From: Pseudonocardia sp. DSM 110487
GTDB lineage: Bacteria > Actinomycetota > Actinomycetes > Mycobacteriales > Pseudonocardiaceae
NCBI RefSeq assembly: GCF_019468565.1
Contig: NZ_CP080521.1
Location: 8,804,001 to 8,868,000, forward strand
Direction: 5' to 3'
Length of the DNA stretch: 64,000 nucleotides
The position numbers were made by a program, and so were the translations under genes. Below the pieces are notes generated by a model. It did no database searches and had not been told where the DNA came from. It saw only the letters and a program-made list of their open reading frames with translations. Positions within the stretch are counted from its first letter, which is position 1; every line of letters starts with the position of its first letter. Of this stretch, positions 8,148 to 16,551 are shown piece by piece.

Positions 8148-8924
8148 GTGTCTCGGCACCGCTCCCCCGGCGGCCGGAACGCGCACCCGCGGCCCGTCCT
8201 GAACGCGGCCGCGGTCCCCGGTGCGCAGGCCCCTCGACCGGCGCGCCACCGCGCCGCGCGCGAGTCGGCCGTGCGCAACGGGATGGCCGCGGCCGCCGCG
8301 GCCGGTGGCGCCCTCGTCGTGACGGTCCCGATGGCCAACGCCCCGGTCAGCCCGGCCGCGGCCGACACGTACCTGCGGTCGACGGCCGCCGAGACGGACG
8401 ACCTGCGGATGATCGCGAGCGTCGTCCCGGTGACGGCCTCGCGGGAGGTGGAGCCGCCCGAGCTCGACGTCTCCGACCTGGTGAAAGCCGCAGGCCTGTT
8501 CGAGGAGGCGCGCGCGCTCGCTGAGCGGCAGGCTGCGGCGAACTGCGACGCCGACCTCAGCGACATCGGCCGCGTCAAGCCGTGGGTGCGATCGGCCGCC
8601 CGTTTCCTCTCCTGCCTGTACGACGAGCCCGACCTGATCGGCGTCGCCCAGCGAGCCCGCGCATCCGACCACCCGAAAGGCCTCGCGCTCGACCTGATGG
8701 TCCGCGGCGACAAAGGCGACCGGATCGCCAAGTGCGCCCTTGCCAACCAGGAGGAGCTCGGCGTCGACTACGTGATCTGGCGGCAGCGGGTCAACTACGG
8801 CGACGGCTGGGAGCGCATGGCCGACCGCGGCGGGATCACCGAGAACCACTACGATCACGTGCACATCTCGTTCAAGCGAGGAGCAGGCGGCGGGGGCGCT
8901 CCGCTGGTCGCACGTTGCAGCTAG
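8148..8924 (+). CDS. Second secreted M15-like (ARB_07466 C-terminal domain type) putative peptidase
   Basis: A 258-residue paralogue of the preceding gene, start GTG. The N-terminus repeats the same motif (MSRHRSPGGRNAH), followed by a hydrophobic Ala/Gly segment at about 45-68 as export signal. The Ala-rich helical linker is shorter than in the first copy. The C-terminal domain has ASDHPKGLALDLMV and HYDHVHIS, with the same His/Asp spacing as the first copy, and conserved YVIWRQRVNYGDGW. The TAG stop lies within the left arm of the long inverted repeat that follows. Expression of both copies probably responds to the same leader-type signal. Confidence 0.8.
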   Translation: MSRHRSPGGRNAHPRPVLNAAAVPGAQAPRPARHRAARESAVRNGMAAAAAAGGALVVTVPMANAPVSPAAADTYLRSTAAETDDLRMIASVVPVTASREVEPPELDVSDLVKAAGLFEEARALAERQAAANCDADLSDIGRVKPWVRSAARFLSCLYDEPDLIGVAQRARASDHPKGLALDLMVRGDKGDRIAKCALANQEELGVDYVIWRQRVNYGDGWERMADRGGITENHYDHVHISFKRGAGGGGAPLVARCS

Positions 8925-8980
8925 TTCAGGAAAGCCACATCCAGGGCCTTGAAGGCCCTGGATGTGGCTTTCCTGAACTA
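8922..8980. terminator. Perfect 29-bp inverted repeat, bidirectional terminator between convergent genes
   Basis: Left arm 8922-8950 and right arm 8952-8980 are perfect reverse complements over 29 bases with one central base, giving a hairpin of about 28 bp. It begins at the TAG of the second M15-like gene and ends 3 bp before the PhoX stop (8984-8986 on the minus strand). The arms are less GC-rich than their surroundings and contain AGGAAAGCCACAT. A bidirectional terminator role follows from the position. The length and perfection would also suit a dispersed repeat. Confidence 0.75.
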
Positions 8981-8983
8981 CGG

Positions 8984-11080
8984 CTACGCCCCGATCCGCC
9001 CGGGCTGGCCGGCGCGGCCCGTCCGCCAGATGTTCACCACCGATGGGCGGGGCTGGGTGCCCGGGCCGTCCGGCCACACGCTCTTCGGGGTGGCGGGGCT
9101 CGCCTCGTCGAGGTCGCCCGGGTGCTGCGGCGAGATCAGCACGAAGTTCTCCGTGACGACAGGGCCGCAGCACTCGGCACCCACCGGCACGCTCGCGAAG
9201 AGCGTGGTCCGTCCCCGCGTCTCCCCCTCCAGCGACACGGCGTAGAGGCCGTCGTTGATCTGCAGGGCCTGGCCGGAGTCGGTGGAGATCCAGAGGTTGC
9301 CGTACGGGTCGAAGGCGAGGTTGTCCGGCGAGGTGATCGGGCTGACCTGGGTCTTGTCGAACCCGCCGAAGTAGGTGTTCGGGTCGTTCGGGTCGCCGCA
9401 CACCAGCAGGATCGACCAGCCGAACGCCGTGGCCGTCGGGTCGTTCCCCTCCTCGGCCAGCTCGATGACGTGCCCGTGCTTGTTGTCCACGCGCGGGTTC
9501 GCCTCGTCAGGGCCCGCGGTGCGGTTGGCGTCGGCCTTGCCGCGGTCGGAGTTGTTGGTGAGCGCGATGTAGACGTTGCCGGTGCGCGGGTTGGCCTCGA
9601 TGTCCTCGGGCCGGTCCATCTTGGTGGCGCCCGCCTTGTCGGCCGCCTCGCGGGTGAAAACGTAGACCTCGGCGGCGGTCATGCCTTCGACGAACGACCG
9701 GTCGCCGGCCGCGAGAGGGATCCACTCGCCGCTACCGTCGAACTTGCCGTCGGCGGGGAGTGCGCCGGTTCCGGTGATCTCCGCTGCCGGGCTGTTGCCG
9801 GTGAACCGGGCGACGTAGAGCGTGCCGCGGGTCAGCAGCGTGCGGTTGTGCTCGCGCGCAGCGCGGGTCTCCCCCTCCATCATCGGTTCGTCGGAGACGT
9901 ACTTGTAGACGTAGTCGTACCGCTCGTCGTCGCCCAGGTACGCGACCACCCGCCGGTCGGAGGCGAGCCGGATCGTGGCGCCCTCGTGCTTGAAGCGGCC
10001 GAGCGCCGTGTGCTTCACGGGCGGGGCCGCCGGGTCGAGCGGGTCGACCTCGACGATCCAGCCGAAGCGGTTGACCTCGTTCGGCTCCTGCGTGACGTCG
10101 AAGCGGGAGTCGAACCGCTCCCACAGCCGCTCGGTGGCCGCTTCCTCGACGCCGTAGCGCGCGAGGCGCGCCGCCGCGACCGGCTCCGTCACACTGGCCG
10201 CGTTGGCGAAGTACCCGTTGAAGTTCTCTTCGCCGGACAGGAACGTGCCCCACGGCGTGACGCCGCCCGAGCAGTTGTTGAACGTGCCGAGCACGCGGGT
10301 GCCGGTGGGGTCGGCGGTCGTGCGCAGCCAGTCCGAGCCTGCCGCCGGGCCGTCGAGCACGAACTCCGACGTGCCGGTGTAGCGCCGGTTGTACTGGGGG
10401 TCGAGCACCGGCGTGATCCGGCCGGTGCCGCGGTCGCGCTCCACCACGACGACGGACAGGCCGTGCGCCGCCAGCCCGATGCGGTACTGCTCCTCGGTCG
10501 GGTTGGCCGGGTCGTAGCCCCGGAACATCAGCGGCTCGGTCGTGTACTCGTGGTTCGAGAACATCACGTACCGCTCGCCGGGACCGCGCAGCGGCTGCAG
10601 TCCGCAGAAGTCGTTGTTGTAGCCGAACTGGCCGGCCTGTGCCTCCGCGGTCTGGTTGTCGAAGTCGAAAGCGGGGGCGCCGGGCACCACCGGGTCGCCC
10701 CACCGGATCACGACGTTGCTCTCGTAGCCGGGCGGCAGGGTGACCGCGTCGGCCGTGTTGGGGGCGACCGGCTCGAAGTCGAGGCCGCGCGGGCCACTCG
10801 GCGCCGCCTCGGCCTCCGTGTTCTCGGCTCCGGGAGAGCACGCCGCGAGGGCCGTGGTGGTGCCGGCGGCCAGGGTCAGGACGGCGCCGGCGCGCAGCAC
10901 ACCGCGACGACTGACGGCGTGCGCCAGCATGTCGCCGAAGTACTCGTTGTCCGACGTGTTGGGCTCGTCGTGGGCACACGCGTTGGCGCAGCGGTACCGG
11001 CAGGCGAGACCCTGCCGGCCACCGTGGCTCTTGGTCAGCAGCGGGAGCGCGATGCGGCCGGACGGGCGCGGCTGGGCCAC
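8984..11080 (-). CDS. phoX: PhoX-type (DUF839) extracellular phosphatase, Tat lipoprotein
   Basis: A 698-residue calcium/iron-dependent alkaline phosphatase of the PhoX family that releases phosphate from organic monoesters. The long N-region with a Cys cluster (CRYRCANACAH) precedes a twin-arginine signal SRRGVLRAG (Arg58-Arg59) and lipobox LAAC (Cys81), so it is probably a Tat-exported lipoprotein. The remainder shows PhoX features: NNDFCGLQPL, MFSNHEYTTEPL, NNCSGGVTPWGTFLSGEEN, and a DNLAFDPYGNLW repeat near the end. The GTG start (11078-11080) has GGAGG upstream. It is single, with its own divergent region toward clpP. Confidence 0.9.
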   Translation of the reverse strand: MAQPRPSGRIALPLLTKSHGGRQGLACRYRCANACAHDEPNTSDNEYFGDMLAHAVSRRGVLRAGAVLTLAAGTTTALAACSPGAENTEAEAAPSGPRGLDFEPVAPNTADAVTLPPGYESNVVIRWGDPVVPGAPAFDFDNQTAEAQAGQFGYNNDFCGLQPLRGPGERYVMFSNHEYTTEPLMFRGYDPANPTEEQYRIGLAAHGLSVVVVERDRGTGRITPVLDPQYNRRYTGTSEFVLDGPAAGSDWLRTTADPTGTRVLGTFNNCSGGVTPWGTFLSGEENFNGYFANAASVTEPVAAARLARYGVEEAATERLWERFDSRFDVTQEPNEVNRFGWIVEVDPLDPAAPPVKHTALGRFKHEGATIRLASDRRVVAYLGDDERYDYVYKYVSDEPMMEGETRAAREHNRTLLTRGTLYVARFTGNSPAAEITGTGALPADGKFDGSGEWIPLAAGDRSFVEGMTAAEVYVFTREAADKAGATKMDRPEDIEANPRTGNVYIALTNNSDRGKADANRTAGPDEANPRVDNKHGHVIELAEEGNDPTATAFGWSILLVCGDPNDPNTYFGGFDKTQVSPITSPDNLAFDPYGNLWISTDSGQALQINDGLYAVSLEGETRGRTTLFASVPVGAECCGPVVTENFVLISPQHPGDLDEASPATPKSVWPDGPGTQPRPSVVNIWRTGRAGQPGRIGA

Positions 11081-11292
11081 GTCATCCTCCAGTCAGGTTC
11101 GGGAAACGCGCTGACCTTAGGCCGATCCGGCGAGTGCCCGATGGCCCTCAGGTTGAGCCGAGGTGAACGAGCATCGCAGGGCGGCGAGGCGTTGCTCACC
11201 CACAGCGAACGGAGGCGCCGACAGCGAACACGGCCTCCACGGACGACATCGCGGACCTAGCGTCGGGTCTTCGCCTACGACAGGAGTGCACG

Positions 11293-11982
11293 ATGCCGAA
11301 CGCCACGCACCACCCGCGGCCGCCGTTCCGCCCGCCCGCCCCCCTGCCCTACCCACCGGAGCCGCCGCGTCGCCCCGAGCCACCGCCGGCGCAGCCACTT
11401 CCGCCGCTGATCGGCGGCGCCGTCCTGCACGCCGCCGCGCCGTCGATCGGAACCGACCCGGTGCTCGACAAGCTGCTCGAGGAGCGAATCGTCTTCCTGG
11501 GCCGTGAGGTCGACGACGAGATCGCCAACCGGATCAGCGCGCAGCTGCTCCTACTCGCGGCGCAGGACCCGGACCGCGACATCACGATGTACATCAACTC
11601 GCCCGGCGGCTCGGTCACAGCGGGCATGGCCATCTACGACACGATGCGGCTGGTCCGTCCGAACGTCGCCACTTGGGCAGTCGGCTTCGCCGCCTCGATG
11701 GGGCAGTTCCTGCTGACGGCGGGCGCCCCCGGCAAGCGGTACGCGCTGCCGCACGCGCGGATCCTGATGCACCAGCCCTCGGCCGGCATCGGCGGAGTGG
11801 CCTCCGACATCGCCATCCGGGCCGGGGTCTACGGGCAGATGAAGCGGGAGATCGCCGAGATCACCGCACGGCACACCGGCCAGACCGTCGAGACGATCAC
11901 CGCCGACTCCGACCGGGACCGCTGGTTCACCGCCACGGAGGCGCAGGCGTACGGGCTGGTGGACCACGTCGTCACGGAATGA
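11293..11982 (+). CDS. clpP: ClpP-family protease subunit with proline-rich N-terminal extension
   Basis: A 229-residue serine protease subunit. The first ~45 residues are Pro/His-rich and absent from standard ClpP. The catalytic triad is visible: Ser135 in GFAASMGQFLLTAG, His160 in ILMHQP, and Asp209 in SDRDRWF. INSPGGSV and EAQAYGLVDHVV also fit. No second clpP or clpX is adjacent, so this is an additional orphan ClpP paralogue rather than the housekeeping clpP1P2 pair. It presumably forms rings and depends on a Clp ATPase encoded elsewhere. Confidence 0.88.
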   Translation: MPNATHHPRPPFRPPAPLPYPPEPPRRPEPPPAQPLPPLIGGAVLHAAAPSIGTDPVLDKLLEERIVFLGREVDDEIANRISAQLLLLAAQDPDRDITMYINSPGGSVTAGMAIYDTMRLVRPNVATWAVGFAASMGQFLLTAGAPGKRYALPHARILMHQPSAGIGGVASDIAIRAGVYGQMKREIAEITARHTGQTVETITADSDRDRWFTATEAQAYGLVDHVVTE

Positions 11983-12009
11983 GTGGTCGGGCTGGTGGCC
12001 GGTCGGTCG

Positions 12010-14181
12010 TCACTGCTGGGCGAGGGGGAAGGTGGCGAGCAGTGACGTGCCCTCCCCCGGCGGGCTGGTGATCGTGAACTCCCCGCCTGCCGCCTCCACG
12101 CGGTCGACGAGACCGATCAACCCCGATCCCTGCCCGATCTCCGCCCCGCCGATGCCGTCGTCCCGCACGACGATCCGCGCGATCCCGTTGGTCGCGTCCA
12201 CGTCGATGTCCACGACGGACGCCTGCGCGTGTTTCGCGGCGTTCGTGAGCGCCTCCGACACGACGTAGTAGGCCGGCACCTCGACCCGTTCCGGCAGCCG
12301 GCCCGGGACGCGCACGTTGAGCGTGGTGGGCACCGCGGAGCGGCGGGCGAGCGACCGCAGCGCGTACGCGAGACCGCCCTCCGAGAGGATCGCCGGGTGC
12401 AGGCCACGGGAGATCTCGCGGAGCTCCTCGAGCACCCCGTTCAGGCCGTCCACGACCCGCCCGATCGCCGCGTGCAGCTCTGGCGTGTCGGGAGGCGCCA
12501 TCGACTCAGCCTCGCGGAGCGTGAGCGCCAGCGACACGAGCCCCTGCTGGACCCCGTCGTGCAGGTTCCGTTCGAACCGCCGCCTCGCCTCGTCCGACGC
12601 CGCCACCACCCGCGCCCTCGACGCGGTGAGCTGCTCGCGGGCGTCCGCGTTGGAGATCGCGATCGCGACCAGGTCCGCGAACTTGGCGATGCGGTCCTCG
12701 GCCTCGACGGGTAGGCCTGCCGGGCGAATCGCCTCGGGCTCGGTCGGCGTGTCGGGCGACGGTGCGGTCATCGCTGTCGCGGCACCCCAGAGCCGGTCGC
12801 CGATGACGATCGGCGCGCCGACGGCCGCGAAGTCGGCGCTCGGAATGGCGTCCGCGATCGGCCCTGATGCGCCGTGATAGCTGTCCATCCGGGCGGGACG
12901 ACCGGTGTGGAACACCCTCGCGGCGACGCTGTCACCATCGAGCGGCCAGTTCGAGCCCACCTGCATCGGGACCTCGACGCGGCCGGAGCTCGCCACGACC
13001 GTCAGTGTGTCGTCGGGTTCGAAACGCAGCACGAACCCGTTGTCGACGTGCGAGATCCGGGCGATCTCCTCCGCGACGCGGGTGAAGATGACGGCGGGCT
13101 TCTCGCCCTTCGCGACGAGCGTCGCCACCCGGCGCAGCGCCGCCTGCTCGGCGGCCAACCGCACGACCTCGGCCCGTGCCTGGGCGTTCGAGATCGACGT
13201 GGCGACGAGCTGCGCGAACTCGGCGATCCGCGACTCCGCGTCGACCGGCGGCTCCGGCGCGGGCCAACCGGCGATCATCACGCCCCACAGCCTGCCCTCG
13301 ACCTCGATCGGGCTCGCCGTCGCCGAGCGCAGTCCACACCCGCGGACGTGGTCGGCGATCGGTCCCCCGGTCAGGAGCGACGTGCTGTTCATGCGGGTCG
13401 AGGTGCGCTGCTGGAGGACGTGGCCGGCGAGGGCGCCGGTGGCCGGCAGCCGCGTTCCGACGGGGATCTCGCGGCCCCGCACGTCCGGATCGAGCCATCC
13501 GGCCACCGCCGTCGCCATTTCCCTGCCTTCGTACCGGAGCATCTGCGTGAATCCCGCGTTGAGGAGCCGTCCGACCTCCTCCGTGACGCTGGCGAGCACA
13601 GCGCTCGCCGCCGGCTGGCGCGCGACGAGCGTGGCCACCCTGCGCAGTGCCGCCTGCTCGTCCGCCAGCCGCTCGAGCAGGACCTGGTGGTCGGTCAGGG
13701 TCGCGAGCAGGTGGGCGTTCTCGGCGCTCTGCCGCTGGCTCTCCTTGCGCAGGGCGCGCTCGTCGTCGATGTAGCGGCGCATGCGCAGGGTCATCGAGGT
13801 CACGCGGGCCATGGCGTGCAGGAGCCCGAGCTCGTCGGTGCTCAATGGGTCCGGACCCGACCGTGCCACGACCAGACGTGCGCCCGGTGGGTGCTCGAGC
13901 GGCACGACGGCGGCCGGGCAGCTCCCGGAGCCGGGAACCGTGAGCTCGGCTCGCTGTCCGCCGGCCACCGCGGCGAGCTCGGCGACGGGGGTGGCTCCCT
14001 CCGGATAGCCGATGGCGGTGACGGACGCGCCCCGCGACACGATCGCGACGACCTCCGCATCCAGCGACTCCGCCACGCGCTCGACCGCGCCCGCCGCGGC
14101 CGCGGACTCGGTGGCGAACGACGACACCGCCGCGAGGAACTCGGCGAGTTTCTGGGCAGACCATCCCGGGGGAATCGACAT
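12010..14181 (-). CDS. Triple-GAF sensor histidine kinase (NarL/DevS-like HisKA_3)
   Basis: A 723-residue cytoplasmic sensor kinase with no membrane segments. Three GAF-like domains (about 30-135, 170-335 and 345-515) are joined by repeated linkers LAxEQAALRRVATLVA. They precede a HisKA_3 dimerisation region with phospho-acceptor His541 in ERNLHDGVQQGL, and an HATPase with N-box EALTNAAKHA (643-652) and DDGIGG (about 672). It begins 1 nt after the FIST gene stop (TGAgATG), so the two are translationally coupled. No response regulator is in this operon; the regulator at 17.3 kb belongs to a different context. Confidence 0.88.
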   Translation of the reverse strand: MSIPPGWSAQKLAEFLAAVSSFATESAAAAGAVERVAESLDAEVVAIVSRGASVTAIGYPEGATPVAELAAVAGGQRAELTVPGSGSCPAAVVPLEHPPGARLVVARSGPDPLSTDELGLLHAMARVTSMTLRMRRYIDDERALRKESQRQSAENAHLLATLTDHQVLLERLADEQAALRRVATLVARQPAASAVLASVTEEVGRLLNAGFTQMLRYEGREMATAVAGWLDPDVRGREIPVGTRLPATGALAGHVLQQRTSTRMNSTSLLTGGPIADHVRGCGLRSATASPIEVEGRLWGVMIAGWPAPEPPVDAESRIAEFAQLVATSISNAQARAEVVRLAAEQAALRRVATLVAKGEKPAVIFTRVAEEIARISHVDNGFVLRFEPDDTLTVVASSGRVEVPMQVGSNWPLDGDSVAARVFHTGRPARMDSYHGASGPIADAIPSADFAAVGAPIVIGDRLWGAATAMTAPSPDTPTEPEAIRPAGLPVEAEDRIAKFADLVAIAISNADAREQLTASRARVVAASDEARRRFERNLHDGVQQGLVSLALTLREAESMAPPDTPELHAAIGRVVDGLNGVLEELREISRGLHPAILSEGGLAYALRSLARRSAVPTTLNVRVPGRLPERVEVPAYYVVSEALTNAAKHAQASVVDIDVDATNGIARIVVRDDGIGGAEIGQGSGLIGLVDRVEAAGGEFTITSPPGEGTSLLATFPLAQQ

Positions 14182-14182
14182 C

Positions 14183-15349
14183 TCAGGACACCGACAGGAC
14201 CACGAGCGTCTGGTTGTGGAAGCCGATCACCCCCTGTTTGCGGGCGATCTCCCCATACGTGTAGAAGCCGGCGACCGGCGCGCCGCCGGAACACTTCATG
14301 ATCTCGTCGATCTCCACCCGGGCCCCCTCGTGGCCGAGCACAGGACGTCTGCCGACGCACTCGAACGCGAGCATGCCGAGCGGCGGGTTGCCCCCGAGCG
14401 CCTCGAGCGCATCGTTGCACGCGGCGCTGCCGGCCCAGCGGACCGACTCGGCGTCCCCTTCCATGAGCCAGACGAGCGCTGCCTGCGGCACTTCGGCGAT
14501 GCACGCGAGCGATCGATCGGCGAAGTCACCGCCTGCGATGAACCGGATCTCCTCCTCCCCGTCGCGGCCGCCGAGCCCGAGCGGGTGCACGAGCGCGAGC
14601 TTGGCGAGTTCCTCCTGGCTGGTGCACGCCGCGGAAGGCGCTCCGAGACGCTCCATGTACACGTCGAGCGCCGGCCGCCCGTTGAGCGTGTGGACCCGGT
14701 TGCCACCGCTTGCCGTGACGAGCATCGGCTCGCCGACCCTGCGCCACCCGTGGCGCACGCCGATACCCAGCGGCGCGTCGGAGCCGATCCCGGCCGCGAC
14801 GACCGAGTCGGTCAGCACCTGGTCGCCGTGCATCTGGAACGTCTGCGCCATCCGCTCGTCGCCCGCGCACCCGCCGACCAGCGGCACACCGGCCCCGAGC
14901 ACCCGGTAGACGCCGCGCAGGATCTCCCGCTGGTCGCCCGAGAGGCCGTCGGTGAGGAGCATCATGACGCGGTGCGGTCGTTCCTCGGTGCCGGCGAGGC
15001 ACCCGGCCACCGTGGCCCCCGCCGCACGGAGGTCGCGCGACGCGGGGCTGGCGGCCGCGGTGCCGATCGAGAAGCCGGCGCCGCCCAGCGCCGTGACGAC
15101 GACACTGCCCTGCCCCGAACCGGTCGGCGCGATCTCACCCGACGTCGAGCAGCCGATCAGGGGCACGCCGCCGGACCGTTCGTTGACCTGCCGGAGGATG
15201 GCGGCCGGATCGAGCGCCTCGGAACAGAAGACGATCAGCAGTTTCGCGTCGGCGTGCACGAGCGCGCGGTCTGCCGCTCGTGTTCCCGCCTCCGGCTCGG
15301 AACCCTGCGCCTGTCCGACACCGAGCCACCGCTGCGCGCCCATAGCCAC
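14183..15349 (-). CDS. FIST N/C domain sensory protein
   Basis: A 388-residue protein of the FIST family, a two-part sensory module thought to bind small ligands and often linked to signal transduction. N-terminal FIST features include LLIVFCSEALDP, PLIGCSTSGEIAPTG and LTDGLSGDQREILRG; the C-terminal FIST_C part ends with VAGFYTYGEIA and HNQTLVVLSVS. Starts GTG 15347-15349 and ATG 15341-15343 are two codons apart; a GGGG stretch precedes both. It is the first gene of an operon with the triple-GAF kinase, suggesting that it feeds a ligand signal to the kinase. Confidence 0.85.
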   Translation of the reverse strand: MAMGAQRWLGVGQAQGSEPEAGTRAADRALVHADAKLLIVFCSEALDPAAILRQVNERSGGVPLIGCSTSGEIAPTGSGQGSVVVTALGGAGFSIGTAAASPASRDLRAAGATVAGCLAGTEERPHRVMMLLTDGLSGDQREILRGVYRVLGAGVPLVGGCAGDERMAQTFQMHGDQVLTDSVVAAGIGSDAPLGIGVRHGWRRVGEPMLVTASGGNRVHTLNGRPALDVYMERLGAPSAACTSQEELAKLALVHPLGLGGRDGEEEIRFIAGGDFADRSLACIAEVPQAALVWLMEGDAESVRWAGSAACNDALEALGGNPPLGMLAFECVGRRPVLGHEGARVEIDEIMKCSGGAPVAGFYTYGEIARKQGVIGFHNQTLVVLSVS

Positions 15350-15519
15350 CCCGGTTCGAGGAATCCCACCACGCTACTCGCGCGCACAATGCGCCACTTG
15401 AGCGAGCTGTGGGTAACTCGTGGTGGGAGCCGGAGCGGGTGGCGCCGTCGCGGTGGACCAGCCCTGCCGATAGCGTGACGTACTCGCCACCTTCTGCATC
15501 GATGGAGAGGTCACGAGCC

Positions 15520-16545
15520 ATGCGCGTCGGCGTGCTCACCGGGGGCGGGGACTGCCCCGGACTCAACGCGGTCATCCGGGCGATCGTCCGCAAGGGCGTG
15601 CCGGAGTACGGGTACTCGTTTCTCGGATTCCGCGACGGCTGGCGCGGCCCGCTCGAGGCGCTCACCCGGCCGCTCGACATCCCCAGCGTCCGCGGCATCC
15701 TGCCCCGCGGCGGCACCATCCTCGGCTCGTCGCGCACCAACCCGTTCGCGGTGGAGGGCGGCGTCGAGAAGATCCGCCGCAACCTGCAGAACCTCGGTGT
15801 CGACGCCCTCATCGCGATCGGCGGCGAGGACACCCTGGGCGTCGCCACCAAGCTGCACGAGATGGGCGTCAACGTTGTCGGCGTCCCGAAGACGATCGAC
15901 AACGATCTGTCGGGAACCGACTACACCTTCGGCTTCGACACCGCCGTCAACATCGCGACCGAGGCCATCGACCGGCTGCACACGACCGCCGAGTCGCACC
16001 ACCGCGCCCTGATCGTCGAGGTGATGGGCCGGCATGCCGGCTGGATCGCCCTGCACTCGGGCATGGCGGGCGGCGCCAACGCGATCCTCATCCCCGAGAT
16101 CCGGTTCGACGTCGACCAGGTCTGCCAGTGGGTGGAGTCACGGTTCCAGCTCGACTACGCGCCGATCATCGTCGTGTCCGAGGGCGCGAAGCCCAAGGAC
16201 GGCGAGGAGGTGCTGCAGAGCGGCGAGAAGGACGCGTTCGGCCACGTCCGCCTCGGCGGCATCGGCGACTGGCTGGCCCGCCAGATCGAGGAGCGCACCG
16301 GCAAGGAGGCCCGCACCACGGTGCTGGGGCACGTCCAGCGCGGTGGCACGCCCACCGCCCGCGACCGCTGGCTCGCAACCCGGTTCGGCCTGCATGCGAT
16401 CGACGCCGTGCACGAGGGCAAGTGGGGCCAGATGACAGCGCTGCGCGGCACCGACATCGTCACCGTTCCGCTGTCGGAGGCCACCAAGGAGCTCAAGGTC
16501 GTCGACCCGGCTCTGTACGCCGAGGCCGAGGTCTTCTTCGGCTAG
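15520..16545 (+). CDS. pfkA: 6-phosphofructokinase, predicted PPi-dependent
   Basis: Phosphorylates fructose 6-phosphate in glycolysis. The 341-residue protein matches group A PFK over its whole length: GGGDCPGLNAVIR, PKTIDNDLSGTDYTFGFDTA with catalytic Asp127, and MGRHAGW. The phosphoryl-donor positions read GGEDT (Asp104) and PKTIDND (Lys124). ATP-dependent bacterial PFKs have Gly at both, and the Asp104/Lys124 pair is the known signature of PPi-dependent enzymes, including an actinomycete PPi-PFK. The start ATG at 15520 has GGAGAGG upstream; an extended frame to 15409 is less likely. The gene appears monocistronic. Confidence 0.92.
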   Translation: MRVGVLTGGGDCPGLNAVIRAIVRKGVPEYGYSFLGFRDGWRGPLEALTRPLDIPSVRGILPRGGTILGSSRTNPFAVEGGVEKIRRNLQNLGVDALIAIGGEDTLGVATKLHEMGVNVVGVPKTIDNDLSGTDYTFGFDTAVNIATEAIDRLHTTAESHHRALIVEVMGRHAGWIALHSGMAGGANAILIPEIRFDVDQVCQWVESRFQLDYAPIIVVSEGAKPKDGEEVLQSGEKDAFGHVRLGGIGDWLARQIEERTGKEARTTVLGHVQRGGTPTARDRWLATRFGLHAIDAVHEGKWGQMTALRGTDIVTVPLSEATKELKVVDPALYAEAEVFFG

Positions 16546-16551
16546 CGGCAC

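Noticed and set aside
8582..11260. Long plus-strand open frame of 892 codons opposite PhoX
   Set aside because: Antisense shadow of the PhoX gene in very GC-rich DNA; Arg/Val/Gly-biased composition, no domain, and it crosses the inverted-repeat terminator.
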